A DNA stretch of 11,770 bases from an uncultured bacterium (lineage in GTDB: Bacteria; Cyanobacteriota; Vampirovibrionia; Gastranaerophilales; Gastranaerophilaceae), in NCBI GenBank assembly GCA_900551915.1, contig URXT01000049.1, positions 1 through 11,770 on the forward strand, in the 5' to 3' direction. Shown here piece by piece: positions 1 through 6,601 of this stretch; positions within the stretch are counted from its first letter, which is position 1, and each line of letters begins with the position of its first letter. Below the pieces are notes generated by a model, which saw nothing but the letters and a program-made list of their open reading frames with translations, was not told the DNA's origin and did not search any database. The position numbers and the translations under genes are program-made.

Positions 1-70
1 AATAATTATATTATTAATTTATGTAAAAATTTTTGTTTATTGTATTATGGCAATTAGGGTAAAAATAATT

Positions 71-754
71 ATGCTAAATGAGACAAAGACACACGAGATT
101 ACAGTCGACGTAGTAATTCTGACAATTAAAAACGGTTCTTTACAGGTTTTGCTTGTAAAAAGAACAAATGAACCTTTTAAAGACAAATGGGCAATCCCCG
201 GAGGATACGTAAGATTATCTGAAAACCTTGATCAGGCAGCGCTTCGAGTATTGAAAGAGCGTACAAATGTAGATAATATCTATCTTGAACAGCTTTATAC
301 ATTCGGAGACCCGCTCCGCCACCCGAACGCACGCGTTATCACCTGTGCTTATTTTGCACTTGTAAGATCAGAAGATATCCAGATTGTTTCAACTCCGGAA
401 CTCGGCTGGCACAAAGTTTCAGACTTGCCGCCACTTGCTTTCGACCACAAAGAAATTATTGAATATTCTCTAAAACGTACCCGCGAAAGATTAGAAATTT
501 GTCCGGTTGCTTATCAGTTATTAAACGAAAAATTTACCCTGACGGAAATGCAGAAAGCTTATGAGCTTATTATGGATAAAAAACTTGATAAACGTAATTT
601 CCGCAAAAAGGCGCTCTGCACTGACGGTCTTATTGAACTTGGTGAATACACAAAATCATCTTCAAAAAGGCCCGCCCGTTTATACACGTTTGAAAATATT
701 AAACTAAATTCAAAACGTGCGCATTTTATTTCAAATAAAAAGGAGAAAAAATAA
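71..754 (+). CDS. NrtR-like transcriptional regulator (degenerate Nudix domain + C-terminal winged helix)
   Basis: Predicted 227-aa cytoplasmic regulator. Residues about 8-130 form a Nudix fold and residues about 154-207 match the winged helix of NrtR proteins (FTLTEMQKAYELI, LDKRNFRKK, KRPARLYTF). In the Nudix box (G45 to V67) the usual RE pair reads R59-V60, the EE pair reads E63-R64 and the late Gly is Asn66, so most metal-binding acids are gone. Known NrtR proteins use a non-catalytic Nudix domain to sense ADP-ribose-type ligands and often control NAD metabolism; the ligand and targets here are unknown. I chose ATG 71 because AGGGT lies at 56-60 and a TATTAT -10-like element at 43-48; an in-frame ATG at 47 would add eight residues but has no ribosome site. 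The stop lies 2 bp before secG, so the two are probably cotranscribed. Family confidence is high; the start is less sure. Confidence 0.86.
   Translation: MLNETKTHEITVDVVILTIKNGSLQVLLVKRTNEPFKDKWAIPGGYVRLSENLDQAALRVLKERTNVDNIYLEQLYTFGDPLRHPNARVITCAYFALVRSEDIQIVSTPELGWHKVSDLPPLAFDHKEIIEYSLKRTRERLEICPVAYQLLNEKFTLTEMQKAYELIMDKKLDKRNFRKKALCTDGLIELGEYTKSSSKRPARLYTFENIKLNSKRAHFISNKKEKK
741..745 (+). promoter_or_regulatory. Shine-Dalgarno of secG
   Basis: AGGAG lies inside the last codons of the NrtR-like gene, 11 nt before the secG ATG. It shows that secG is translated by SD-dependent initiation on an operon message. Confidence 0.75.
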
Positions 755-756
755 AA

Positions 757-981
757 ATGGTTACATTTATTTGGACTATCCAAATCATATCAGCATTGCT
801 TTTAGTAGTTTTAATCCTGCTTCACTCCCCAAAAGGCGATGGCATTGCGGGAATGGGCGGAGCATCACAAATTTTCAGTTCACAGAAAAGCGCTGAAAAA
901 GGATTGAACAAAGTTACCGGAATTATTGCCGGAATATTTATTCTCTGCACATTTTTGCTCGGCTACGGCATCATTAAGTAA
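757..981 (+). CDS. secG: Preprotein translocase subunit SecG
   Basis: A 74-aa inner-membrane protein, the small subunit of the SecYEG channel that assists SecA-driven protein export. Two hydrophobic helices (about 3-22 and 53-72) flank a conserved cytoplasmic loop. The loop has LLHSPKGDG (21-29), a GMGGASQIFSS stretch and KSAEKGLNKVT. Most bacteria have Gln where this protein has His23; LHSPKGDG together with FSSQKSAE is the form I know from cyanobacteria, so the gene is a useful phylogenetic marker. Length is normal for the family. It follows the NrtR-like stop by 2 bp and precedes tcdA by 17 bp on the same strand, suggesting one operon. Identification is firm. Confidence 0.95.
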   Translation: MVTFIWTIQIISALLLVVLILLHSPKGDGIAGMGGASQIFSSQKSAEKGLNKVTGIIAGIFILCTFLLGYGIIK

Positions 982-998
982 CCTCACGGAAGCGTTTT

Positions 999-1760
999 AT
1001 GAGTGAAGCTGAGTTGTTCTCCAGAAACGAACTTTTTTGGGGAATTGATGCACAAAATATTTTAAAAAACGCACACGTTGCAGTCTTCGGACTTGGCGGC
1101 GTGGGCGGTTTTTGTGCGGAAAGTCTTGCAAGAGCCGGCATTGGCAGACTGACAATTATTGACTTTGATAAAGTTTCAATTTCAAATATTAACCGTCAGA
1201 TTGTTGCACTGCATTCGACAGTCGGTCAAAACAAGGCAAAACTTTTCGAGAACCGCCTGAAAGATATTAACCCTGATATAAAATTGAATGCGGTTGATGA
1301 TTTTTATACAGGTGCAGATGAGATTTTTGAGGGCAAAATCGATTTCACGGCAGACGCGATTGACACGCTCCGGTCAAAAATAACATTGCTTGAAACCTGC
1401 GTAAAAAAAGGTATTCCTGTCATAAGTTCCATGGGCGCCGGAAACAGAATTGATCCGGCAAAACTTTATATTTCAGATATTTCAGAAATCGAAAACAAAA
1501 ACGCACCGTTTGTTTCAAACTGCATTTACCAGCTCAAAAAACTCGGGATTGAAAACGGAATTACGGTAGTCGCAAGCCGTGAAAAACCTTTTTGCCGCGA
1601 AAAAATTTCTTCAAAAGAACAGATTGAGACAAAATCAGGCGAAAAACTAGAATTTACAAAAATTACACCGGCATCAACCCCGTTTGTTGCAAGCTGCGCG
1701 GGAATTTTTATGGCATCATATATTGTACAGAAAATTATTTCAGAAAGGGTGAAACTTTGA
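999..1760 (+). CDS. tcdA: tRNA threonylcarbamoyladenosine dehydratase (ThiF/E1-like)
   Basis: A 253-aa ThiF/MoeB/E1-superfamily enzyme. TcdA (CsdL) uses ATP to cyclise t6A at position 37 of ANN-decoding tRNAs into cyclic t6A. Visible features: the nucleotide-binding GLGGVGG loop (31-37), the acidic strand IDFDKV (54-59), NINRQ (63-67), TVGQNKA (74-80), INPD (90-93), AIDTLRSK (120-127) and SSMGAG (143-148). The stretch after SSMGAG (DISEIENKNAPFV, then LKKLGIENGI) matches TcdA rather than MoeB or ThiF, and no C-terminal rhodanese domain is present. Length fits the family. A weak GGAAG site at 988-992 precedes ATG 999. The stop codon overlaps the TTG start of the next gene. A different E1-like role is possible but less likely. 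Confidence 0.9.
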   Translation: MSEAELFSRNELFWGIDAQNILKNAHVAVFGLGGVGGFCAESLARAGIGRLTIIDFDKVSISNINRQIVALHSTVGQNKAKLFENRLKDINPDIKLNAVDDFYTGADEIFEGKIDFTADAIDTLRSKITLLETCVKKGIPVISSMGAGNRIDPAKLYISDISEIENKNAPFVSNCIYQLKKLGIENGITVVASREKPFCREKISSKEQIETKSGEKLEFTKITPASTPFVASCAGIFMASYIVQKIISERVKL

Positions 1761-2458
1761 ACATTCTTGTTACCGGAGCCTCAAAAGGAATAGGACGCGC
1801 AATTGCGGAAGAACTTAAGTCTTGCGGAAACCTCTTTGTTTCAGCGAGAAATGCAGAAGCATTAAAATCAATCGGGGCAAAAGATTACTGCGTTTGCGAC
1901 CTTTCAAAAAATCCCGGGGTTTTGGGAGATTTTATTGAAAAAAATGAGATTGATGTTCTTGTAAACAACGCCGGCGAGTACATTTACGGCGCCATTGATA
2001 AGATGACACCCGAAGAAATTGAAAGAATTCATAAAACCAACCTAATTGCACCTGCGTATTTGATTTCGCGTGCTGTCGGGCGCATGAAGACTGAAAAATT
2101 CGGACGGATTGTTAACGTCGGTTCGATTTCTGGAGTTATGGGCGAGGCTAACGCAAGCCTTTATTCCTCATCAAAAGCCGGACTAATTGGTTTGACAAAA
2201 GCGCTGGCGCTTGAGCTTGCAGAATTTAATATTACGGTCAACACAATCAACCCTGGCTGGGTTAATACCGAATTAGGGATGAATTCGATTGAAGAGAGTG
2301 AATTTTCAAAGGAAGAGATTGTCGAATGCATTCCGCAAAGACGTTTTGTAGAACCTCAGGAAGTCGCAAAGCTTGTTAAATACTTAATTTCAGAGGACGC
2401 AAAGGGCATAACAGGACAGGGCATAAACCTTTGCGCAGGTTTAAGTGTAGGAATTTAA
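1757..2458 (+). CDS. SDR-family oxidoreductase (FabG-like), TTG start
   Basis: A 233-aa classical short-chain dehydrogenase/reductase with a Rossmann fold that uses NAD(P)H. Motifs: TGASKGIG (6-13), NNAG (70-73), Asn95, and a catalytic Ser123-Tyr136-Lys140 set (GSISG, then YSSSK), followed by INPGWVNTEL. FabG (3-oxoacyl-ACP reductase) is the nearest familiar relative, but SDR substrates cannot be read from sequence, so no symbol is given. The start is TTG at 1757 inside TTGA, so start and upstream stop overlap; AGGGTG at 1746-1751 gives a well-placed ribosome site. That overlap implies translational coupling to tcdA. The protein is a little shorter than typical FabG (about 245 aa), mainly between strand 2 and NNAG. 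The gene ends just before a hairpin terminator. Confidence 0.88.
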   Translation: MNILVTGASKGIGRAIAEELKSCGNLFVSARNAEALKSIGAKDYCVCDLSKNPGVLGDFIEKNEIDVLVNNAGEYIYGAIDKMTPEEIERIHKTNLIAPAYLISRAVGRMKTEKFGRIVNVGSISGVMGEANASLYSSSKAGLIGLTKALALELAEFNITVNTINPGWVNTELGMNSIEESEFSKEEIVECIPQRRFVEPQEVAKLVKYLISEDAKGITGQGINLCAGLSVGI

Positions 2459-2460
2459 AA

Positions 2461-2494
2461 AAAAATAAGCCTTCAATAGAAGGCTTATTTTTTT
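2461..2494. terminator. Bidirectional intrinsic terminator
   Basis: A 14-bp perfect stem (2461-2474 with 2479-2492, core TAAGCCTTC/GAAGGCTTA) has a 4-nt AATA loop. It is flanked by A-runs on the left and T-runs on the right, so it works in both directions. It closes the + strand operon ending at 2458 and the - strand gene whose stop codon (2493-2495) abuts it. Confidence 0.92.
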
Positions 2495-2867
2495 AAAATT
2501 TTATAGTTTGAAGTTTTGACAAAGTGTCAGGTGCAGCCTTTGCGATTTCTTTAACAAATTCATCATCATTTACAGCATTTGTTCTAAGCTGAACAGTATC
2601 ATACTTTTTGTTAGCGAAGAAGTCTCTTACTTTAATAAAAAAATTTTTAGGCTTAATTTCATCAACATGCAACGCTAATTTTTCTATGGTCTCATTTTCT
2701 CTACTGAAAAAAGTTACTTTATTTAATGTTGCATTATACTCCTTCCCGAACTTTTTTACTGCAGGAGTTTCAAGAATTTCAGCATACATTTTCCTTGGCA
2801 TATCAAAACCAGGTTTATAAGCTGTAAAAGACGATGTTCCAATTTGATTAACAACTGGGGTTTGCAT
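2493..2867 (-). CDS. Hypothetical protein, 124 aa
   Basis: Unrecognised. The predicted protein is soluble, mixed in charge and rich in Lys, Asn and Phe, with no signal peptide, membrane helix or Cys. The N-terminus (MQTPVVNQIGTSSFTAYKP) looks unstructured. Two plausible helical segments follow (about 24-45 and 76-90), and the C-terminal third (VNDDEFVKEIAKAAPDTLSKLQ) looks like an amphipathic helix. A strong ribosome site AAAGGAAAA (2872-2880) precedes ATG 2867, which supports real translation. It lies 66 bp downstream of the small Xre gene on the same strand, so it may be read through from that gene or from the weak promoter between them. A role as an effector or target of that regulator is speculation from position only. 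Confidence 0.62.
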   Translation of the reverse strand: MQTPVVNQIGTSSFTAYKPGFDMPRKMYAEILETPAVKKFGKEYNATLNKVTFFSRENETIEKLALHVDEIKPKNFFIKVRDFFANKKYDTVQLRTNAVNDDEFVKEIAKAAPDTLSKLQTIKF

Positions 2868-2899
2868 AATATTTTCCTTTCGTTTTGGGGTACTAGACT

Positions 2900-2927
2900 A
2901 AAATAATACAAAAATGTACATTTGCAA
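2900..2927 (-). promoter_or_regulatory. Weak promoter with 12-bp palindrome upstream of the 124-aa orphan
   Basis: On the - strand TTGCAA (2922-2927), a 16-nt spacer and TATTTT (2900-2905) form a moderate sigma-70-like promoter. A perfect palindrome AAATGTACATTT (2912-2923) sits in the spacer and touches the -35, a typical repressor position. It differs from the TAATAG palindromes at the Xre promoter, so it may bind another factor. Confidence 0.35.
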
Positions 2928-2933
2928 GAATTA

Positions 2934-3158
2934 TTAAAATGAAAAGTCAAATAAAGTTTTAACTTCAACATCGAGAGCATCTGCAAGAACTTTCATTGTT
3001 TTAATAGTAACATTGGCTTCTCCGCGCTCAATTTGTCCGATATAATTAAAATTCATATTAACAATTTCGGCCAGTTTCATTTGAGAAAGCTTCCTTGCCT
3101 TGCGTACATAGGCAAGTTTTGCACCAAATCTTTTTTCAAGTTCAATATTTTTTTCCAT
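2934..3158 (-). CDS. Small Xre-family HTH transcriptional regulator
   Basis: A 74-aa protein that is essentially one Cro/CI-type helix-turn-helix domain. Residues about 14-70 carry the five-helix pattern: LAYVRKARKLSQMKLAEIV, then NYIGQIERGEANVT as the recognition helix and wing signature, then MKVLADALDV. There is no ligand or dimer domain beyond the HTH. Divergent from it is the prepilin-like gene, and the shared 91-bp region contains two palindromes that are good operator candidates, so autoregulation plus control of that gene is likely. A TATACT -10 (3169-3174) lies only 10 nt before ATG and no SD is visible, implying a leader of about four bases. It resembles the second Xre protein at 8868-9134 (shared ERGEAN-T and a DVE-x5-F-x-F end). 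Confidence 0.9.
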   Translation of the reverse strand: MEKNIELEKRFGAKLAYVRKARKLSQMKLAEIVNMNFNYIGQIERGEANVTIKTMKVLADALDVEVKTLFDFSF

Positions 3159-3168
3159 ATTAATGGTA

Positions 3169-3197
3169 AGTATATACTATTGACAAATTCGTTTCTA
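3169..3197 (-). promoter_or_regulatory. Promoter of the small xre gene
   Basis: On the - strand TAGAAA (3192-3197, 4/6 match to the -35), a 17-nt spacer and TATACT (3169-3174) are followed after 10 nt by ATG. The -35 overlaps the left palindrome, so a protein bound there would block it. Confidence 0.55.
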
Positions 3198-3208
3198 ATA
3201 GCTATTAT
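3180..3208 (+). promoter_or_regulatory. Sigma-70 promoter of the prepilin-like gene
   Basis: A perfect TTGACA -35 (3180-3185), a 17-nt spacer and a TATTAT -10 (3203-3208) predict a start near 3215. A GAGG ribosome site at 3240-3243 precedes the prepilin-like ATG at 3250. The -10 overlaps the palindrome at 3196-3207. Confidence 0.82.
3196..3207. promoter_or_regulatory. Operator-like palindrome 1 (TAATAGCTATTA)
   Basis: A perfect 12-bp palindrome made of the half-sites TAATAG and CTATTA. It overlaps the -10 of the rightward promoter and touches the -35 of the leftward xre promoter, so one bound dimer could repress both. Confidence 0.7.
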
Positions 3209-3216
3209 CATGTAAT

Positions 3217-3235
3217 TAATAGTTAATAACTATTA
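3217..3235. promoter_or_regulatory. Operator-like palindrome 2
   Basis: TAATAGTTA, a central A, and TAACTATTA form a perfect 9+9 inverted repeat with the same TAATAG/CTATTA half-sites as palindrome 1. It starts just after the predicted prepilin-like transcription start. Palindrome centres are about 24.5 bp apart, a little over two helical turns, which would allow cooperative binding. Confidence 0.7.
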
Positions 3236-3249
3236 GAAAGAGGAAGAAT

Positions 3250-3966
3250 ATGTTCAAATTTGTATATGGTTTTACAATGGCTGAAGTCCTTATAACTTTA
3301 GGTGTAATTGGGATTGTTGCCGCCATGACTTTGCCGGCTGTAATAAACAACAGCCGCAATAAACAGCTTGAAGCAGGCTTAAAACGCTCATATTCTGTTA
3401 TCAGTCAGGCGCTTGACATGTACCAGGCTGAAACAGGTGAACGCATAACTTCCCAAAATATTGGTTACCGCAAACTCAAACAAATACTTCTTGAATATCT
3501 AAAAACTGCTCAAGATTGCGGCTGGGGGTATGAAGGTTCGGGTTCAGCTGCGAATATCACAAACAACTCCTGTATTAAACATTATCAAGATTCAAGCGAA
3601 GACGATACAACTTACAAAAATTATATAGCAAGTAATAATATTAACTTAGCACTGTTTGACGATGGGCAGTTTGTACTTAATGACGGCAGCCTTATTCTTG
3701 TAGAAAATTACGGGCCAAACAACCCGCTATACATCTCAGTAGATGTAAACGGTTACAACAAAAATCCAAATCGTCTTGGACATGACCTTTTCATGTTTGA
3801 AATCGACAATAAGGGAAAACTGATTCCAATGGGTGTTGAGGGTTCAAAATATTATAACAAAGACTCTTTATACTGTTCACTGACCTTTGCAAACAATTTA
3901 AATGGTGCAGGCTGCACTTACAAAGCACTGACAGATAAAGACTATTTTAAAAATCTTCCTAAATAA
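3250..3966 (+). CDS. Type IV pilin-like / type II secretion pseudopilin prepilin
   Basis: A 238-aa prepilin-like protein. The class III signal is clear: a short leader MFKFVYG ending in Gly7, then the mature start FTMAEVLITLGVIGIVAAMTL with Glu at +5 (Glu12 of the precursor), which the prepilin peptidase PilD would cleave and methylate. The hydrophobic N-terminal helix (8-30) is followed by a long helix and a globular C-terminal part with four Cys, two of them near the C-terminus. The segment VDVNGYNKNPNRLGHDLF resembles the Asp/Asn-rich region of large pseudopilins that can bind calcium. I associate such single-prepilin genes with gut Vampirovibrionia. No assembly ATPase, platform or secretin gene is in the window. 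The gene has its own promoter under likely Xre control and overlaps the convergent GT9 gene by 8 bp. Confidence 0.88.
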   Translation: MFKFVYGFTMAEVLITLGVIGIVAAMTLPAVINNSRNKQLEAGLKRSYSVISQALDMYQAETGERITSQNIGYRKLKQILLEYLKTAQDCGWGYEGSGSAANITNNSCIKHYQDSSEDDTTYKNYIASNNINLALFDDGQFVLNDGSLILVENYGPNNPLYISVDVNGYNKNPNRLGHDLFMFEIDNKGKLIPMGVEGSKYYNKDSLYCSLTFANNLNGAGCTYKALTDKDYFKNLPK

Positions 3967-4990
3967 CTCTGGCAACAATATCGTCTGCTGAAATTTTAAG
4001 ACAGTCAAGGTTTTCGCAGGTTGTCTGACGATGCTCCCAAAGACAGGGTTTTATCGGGCATTTGTCGTTTGCCTTGATTGATGTTACGAGTTCTGATTGC
4101 GGAATCAGTTTTTTGTCATCAGTCGGCCCGAAAATTACATAAGTTTTTGTCTTCATCGCAACTGCAATATGCAAGGGCGCCGAATCAGAACAGATAAAAG
4201 TTTCAGCTTTGCCGATTAAAACAGCAAGGTCTTTCAGGCTTTTTGTTTGTCCGTAAAAATCAGAAAAATTAATTGGCTGGATTGCTTCGCAGCCGCTCGC
4301 AATGACGTCAGAACGCTTAATCTTTGTTCTAATCTCTTTAATAACTTCATCATCATCCGGCCCGCCTGCAAGCATAACGTGCTTGCCGCGCTCAAGAAGC
4401 AAATCAATTGTTTCAGCCCAAACCTTTGCAGAAATCGTTTTAATCATACCCTTTTGAACGCTCATTTTGCTCACGCCCGGGTGGATTAAAACAGAATTCG
4501 GGATTTTCTCCTGAGGACTGACATTAATTTCAGGCAGCGCTGTTTTAATTTCGGTTATTTCAGACACCAAATCGTGATACATATCACAAGCATACTGGTT
4601 TTTATTAAGCGGGATTGCTTTTGTCAAAAGTTTTCGGCTCAAATTCCCTGTGTCATAGCCGTAACGCTCTTTAATTCCCATCATAAAAAGCAAAATGCTT
4701 ATGAATTTATTTCCGCCTGATGAAATCACAAGGTCAAACTTACCTTTGCGCGCCAGATGAACGAGTTTTAAAAGTTCAAAGTATTTGTTTTTGCCTTTAA
4801 TATCAATCAAAAACAAATCGTCTATAATATCTGTCAAGTCTTTTACAGATTTGCTCCGTGGCTCAAGCGCAAGTGTAATTTTGGAATTTGGAAACTCTTT
4901 TTTTAATGAAATAAGCGTTGGCAAGAAAAATATTTCATCACCGATTCCGCCAAAATTTATTGCAAGAATATTTTTAAAATCATTTTTCAT
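3959..4990 (-). CDS. Glycosyltransferase family 9 (ADP-heptose:LPS heptosyltransferase-like)
   Basis: A 343-aa cytoplasmic GT-B enzyme of the WaaC/WaaF/WaaQ type, expected to add a heptose or similar sugar to the lipopolysaccharide core. N-terminal domain: GGIGDEIFFLP (14-24) with conserved Asp18. C-terminal domain: HPGVSKMSVQKG (170-181), LAGG (207-210), SLKDLAVLIGKAETFICSDS (251-270), APLHIA (271-276) and FGPT (287-290). The acceptor and exact donor cannot be read, so no symbol is given. The tail has a CPIKPC and CENLDC four-Cys cluster (311, 316, 325, 330), a common GT9 variant. It supports an LPS-bearing outer membrane. No SD is visible; TAAAAT (5000-5005, - strand) lies nine bases before ATG. 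It is divergent from comM and ends overlapping the prepilin-like gene. Confidence 0.88.
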   Translation of the reverse strand: MKNDFKNILAINFGGIGDEIFFLPTLISLKKEFPNSKITLALEPRSKSVKDLTDIIDDLFLIDIKGKNKYFELLKLVHLARKGKFDLVISSGGNKFISILLFMMGIKERYGYDTGNLSRKLLTKAIPLNKNQYACDMYHDLVSEITEIKTALPEINVSPQEKIPNSVLIHPGVSKMSVQKGMIKTISAKVWAETIDLLLERGKHVMLAGGPDDDEVIKEIRTKIKRSDVIASGCEAIQPINFSDFYGQTKSLKDLAVLIGKAETFICSDSAPLHIAVAMKTKTYVIFGPTDDKKLIPQSELVTSIKANDKCPIKPCLWEHRQTTCENLDCLKISADDIVARVI

Positions 4991-4999
4991 AACATTATT

Positions 5000-5030
5000 A
5001 TTTTAGCAAAAAAACATTTTTGTGTATAAT
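5000..5030. promoter_or_regulatory. Divergent promoters of the GT9 gene and comM
   Basis: Rightward: a consensus TATAAT (5025-5030) lies exactly six nt before the comM ATG, so transcription would start at or next to the start codon; its -35 is poor. Leftward: TAAAAT (- strand, 5000-5005), a 17-nt spacer and TATACA (- strand, 5023-5028) lie nine nt before the GT9 ATG. The two promoters overlap, so simultaneous use would interfere. Confidence 0.62.
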
Positions 5031-5036
5031 TGACTT

Positions 5037-6572
5037 ATGGTAAACAAAGTTACAACCGCAACTGTTATCGGGCTGGAAGCATACAAAATTACAGTTGAAA
5101 TTGATGTTTTGAATTCTTTGCCGGGAATCTCAATTGTCGGACTTCCGGACGCAGCGATTAATGAAGCACGCGACAGGGTTCGTTCGGCCGTAAAAAACAG
5201 CGGATATACATTTCCGGCCAAAAAGGTCATTATAAACCTTGCACCGGCGGATTTGAAAAAAGTCGGAACAAATTATGATTTGCCGATAGCAGTTGGAATA
5301 TTAACAGAAGAAGGCGCGATTGATACTGAAAAAATAACTGATTATGCTTTTATCGGCGAGCTTTCTCTTGACGGGGAACTTCGAAGGGTAAACGGTGTTT
5401 TGCCGCTTGTTCTGGGGTTGAAAAGCTTCGGGATAAAAAATGTTGTTGTGCCAAAAATTAATGCTGCCGAAGCCGCGCTTGTTGAAGGAATTAATGTTTA
5501 CGGGGCGGCTAATCTTGCAGAGGTAGTTAACCACTTCATTGAAGAACCTTTAAAACTTGTAAAATCTGACATTAACTCGTATTTGACCCATCTCAAAGAG
5601 GAAGAATATATTTACGACTTTAAAGACGTGAAAGGCCAGAAAAAAGCTAAAAAAGCACTTGAAATTGCGGCAGCCGGCGCTCATAATCTTTTGATGTCAG
5701 GCCCTCCCGGCTCAGGCAAAACCTTAATGGCAAAATGTTTCGCCTCAATTCTCCCGCCTCTTGAAATGAGCGAGGCGCTTGAACTTACAAAAATCTACAG
5801 CATTTCCGGACTTTTGTCTTCAAATGAACCATTGATGACAAAACGCCCGTTTCGCTCAGTTCATCACACGGCTTCTGCAAACGGAATTATCGGGGGCGGA
5901 GCCAATCCAAAGCCCGGTGAAATTACGCTTGCGCACCGCGGAGTTTTGTTTATGGATGAACTTGTTGAATTTCCGCGTCAGGTTTTGGAGGTTCTGCGCC
6001 AGCCGCTTGAGGATGCAAAAGTTGTTATTTCCAGAACAAGCCATTCTGTCACTTATCCTGCAAAGTTTATGCTTCTTGCGGCGATGAACCCCTGTCCCTG
6101 CGGATATTTGGGCGATAAAGAAAAACAATGCACCTGTTCGGAATTCCAAATTTCAAGATATCTTGCAAGACTTTCCGGTCCGCTTTTAGACAGAATTGAT
6201 TTACAAATTGAAGTTCCTCGCTTGACATCAGAAGAACTGCTGCATTCAACGGCAAAAGAAGAAACTTCGGCAGATATCAGAAAAAGGGTTGTTGCGGCAA
6301 GAAAAATTCAGGCCGAAAGATACGCACAGGACGGAATTTTAACAAACTCCGAACTTACGCCGAAATTAATTAAAAAATATTGTAAAATTGATAAAGCCAC
6401 CGAAGAAATTTTCAAAACCGCAATTGTAAAATACCAGCTTTCAGGAAGGCGTTATGACCGGGTTTTAAAGCTTGCCCGCACCATTGCGGATTTGGAATGC
6501 TCCGCTGAAATTAAACAATCGCATCTTATGCAGGCGCTTCAATACCGCACTTTTATTAATTGCGAAATATAA
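5037..6572 (+). CDS. comM: YifB/ComM family Mg-chelatase-like AAA+ ATPase
   Basis: A 511-aa protein of full family length. ComM is a hexameric helicase that drives branch migration of incoming single-stranded DNA during natural transformation; in other hosts the role is less defined. The N-terminal ChlI-like domain (about 1-170) contains GISIVGLPDAAINEARDRVR and INLAPADLKKVG. The AAA+ core has Walker A GPPGSGKT (222-229), the H2-insert region SVHHTASANGIIGGG, Walker B VLFMDEL (Asp307-Glu308), MNPCPCGY (350-357) with a further CTC pair that may bind zinc, and LSGPLLDRIDL (379-389) with the arginine-finger-type Arg386. A C-terminal helical domain follows (SGRRYDRVLKLARTIADL). No frameshift is seen. 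The message is predicted to be leaderless. Family assignment is firm; competence in this host is inferred. Confidence 0.93.
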   Translation: MVNKVTTATVIGLEAYKITVEIDVLNSLPGISIVGLPDAAINEARDRVRSAVKNSGYTFPAKKVIINLAPADLKKVGTNYDLPIAVGILTEEGAIDTEKITDYAFIGELSLDGELRRVNGVLPLVLGLKSFGIKNVVVPKINAAEAALVEGINVYGAANLAEVVNHFIEEPLKLVKSDINSYLTHLKEEEYIYDFKDVKGQKKAKKALEIAAAGAHNLLMSGPPGSGKTLMAKCFASILPPLEMSEALELTKIYSISGLLSSNEPLMTKRPFRSVHHTASANGIIGGGANPKPGEITLAHRGVLFMDELVEFPRQVLEVLRQPLEDAKVVISRTSHSVTYPAKFMLLAAMNPCPCGYLGDKEKQCTCSEFQISRYLARLSGPLLDRIDLQIEVPRLTSEELLHSTAKEETSADIRKRVVAARKIQAERYAQDGILTNSELTPKLIKKYCKIDKATEEIFKTAIVKYQLSGRRYDRVLKLARTIADLECSAEIKQSHLMQALQYRTFINCEI

Positions 6573-6601
6573 ATAAATTTAAAATACAGCTTTTCCAAAA
6601 T

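Noticed and set aside
1..15. AATAAT-TAT-ATTATT inverted repeat at the window edge as a regulator site.
   Set aside because: Pure A/T sequence makes such symmetry likely by chance and the upstream context is missing.
47..70. ATG 47 as start of the NrtR-like gene.
   Set aside because: No ribosome site, and it overlaps a TATTAT -10-like element; ATG 71 has AGGGT upstream. Not fully excluded, since a leaderless or SD-free start is possible here.
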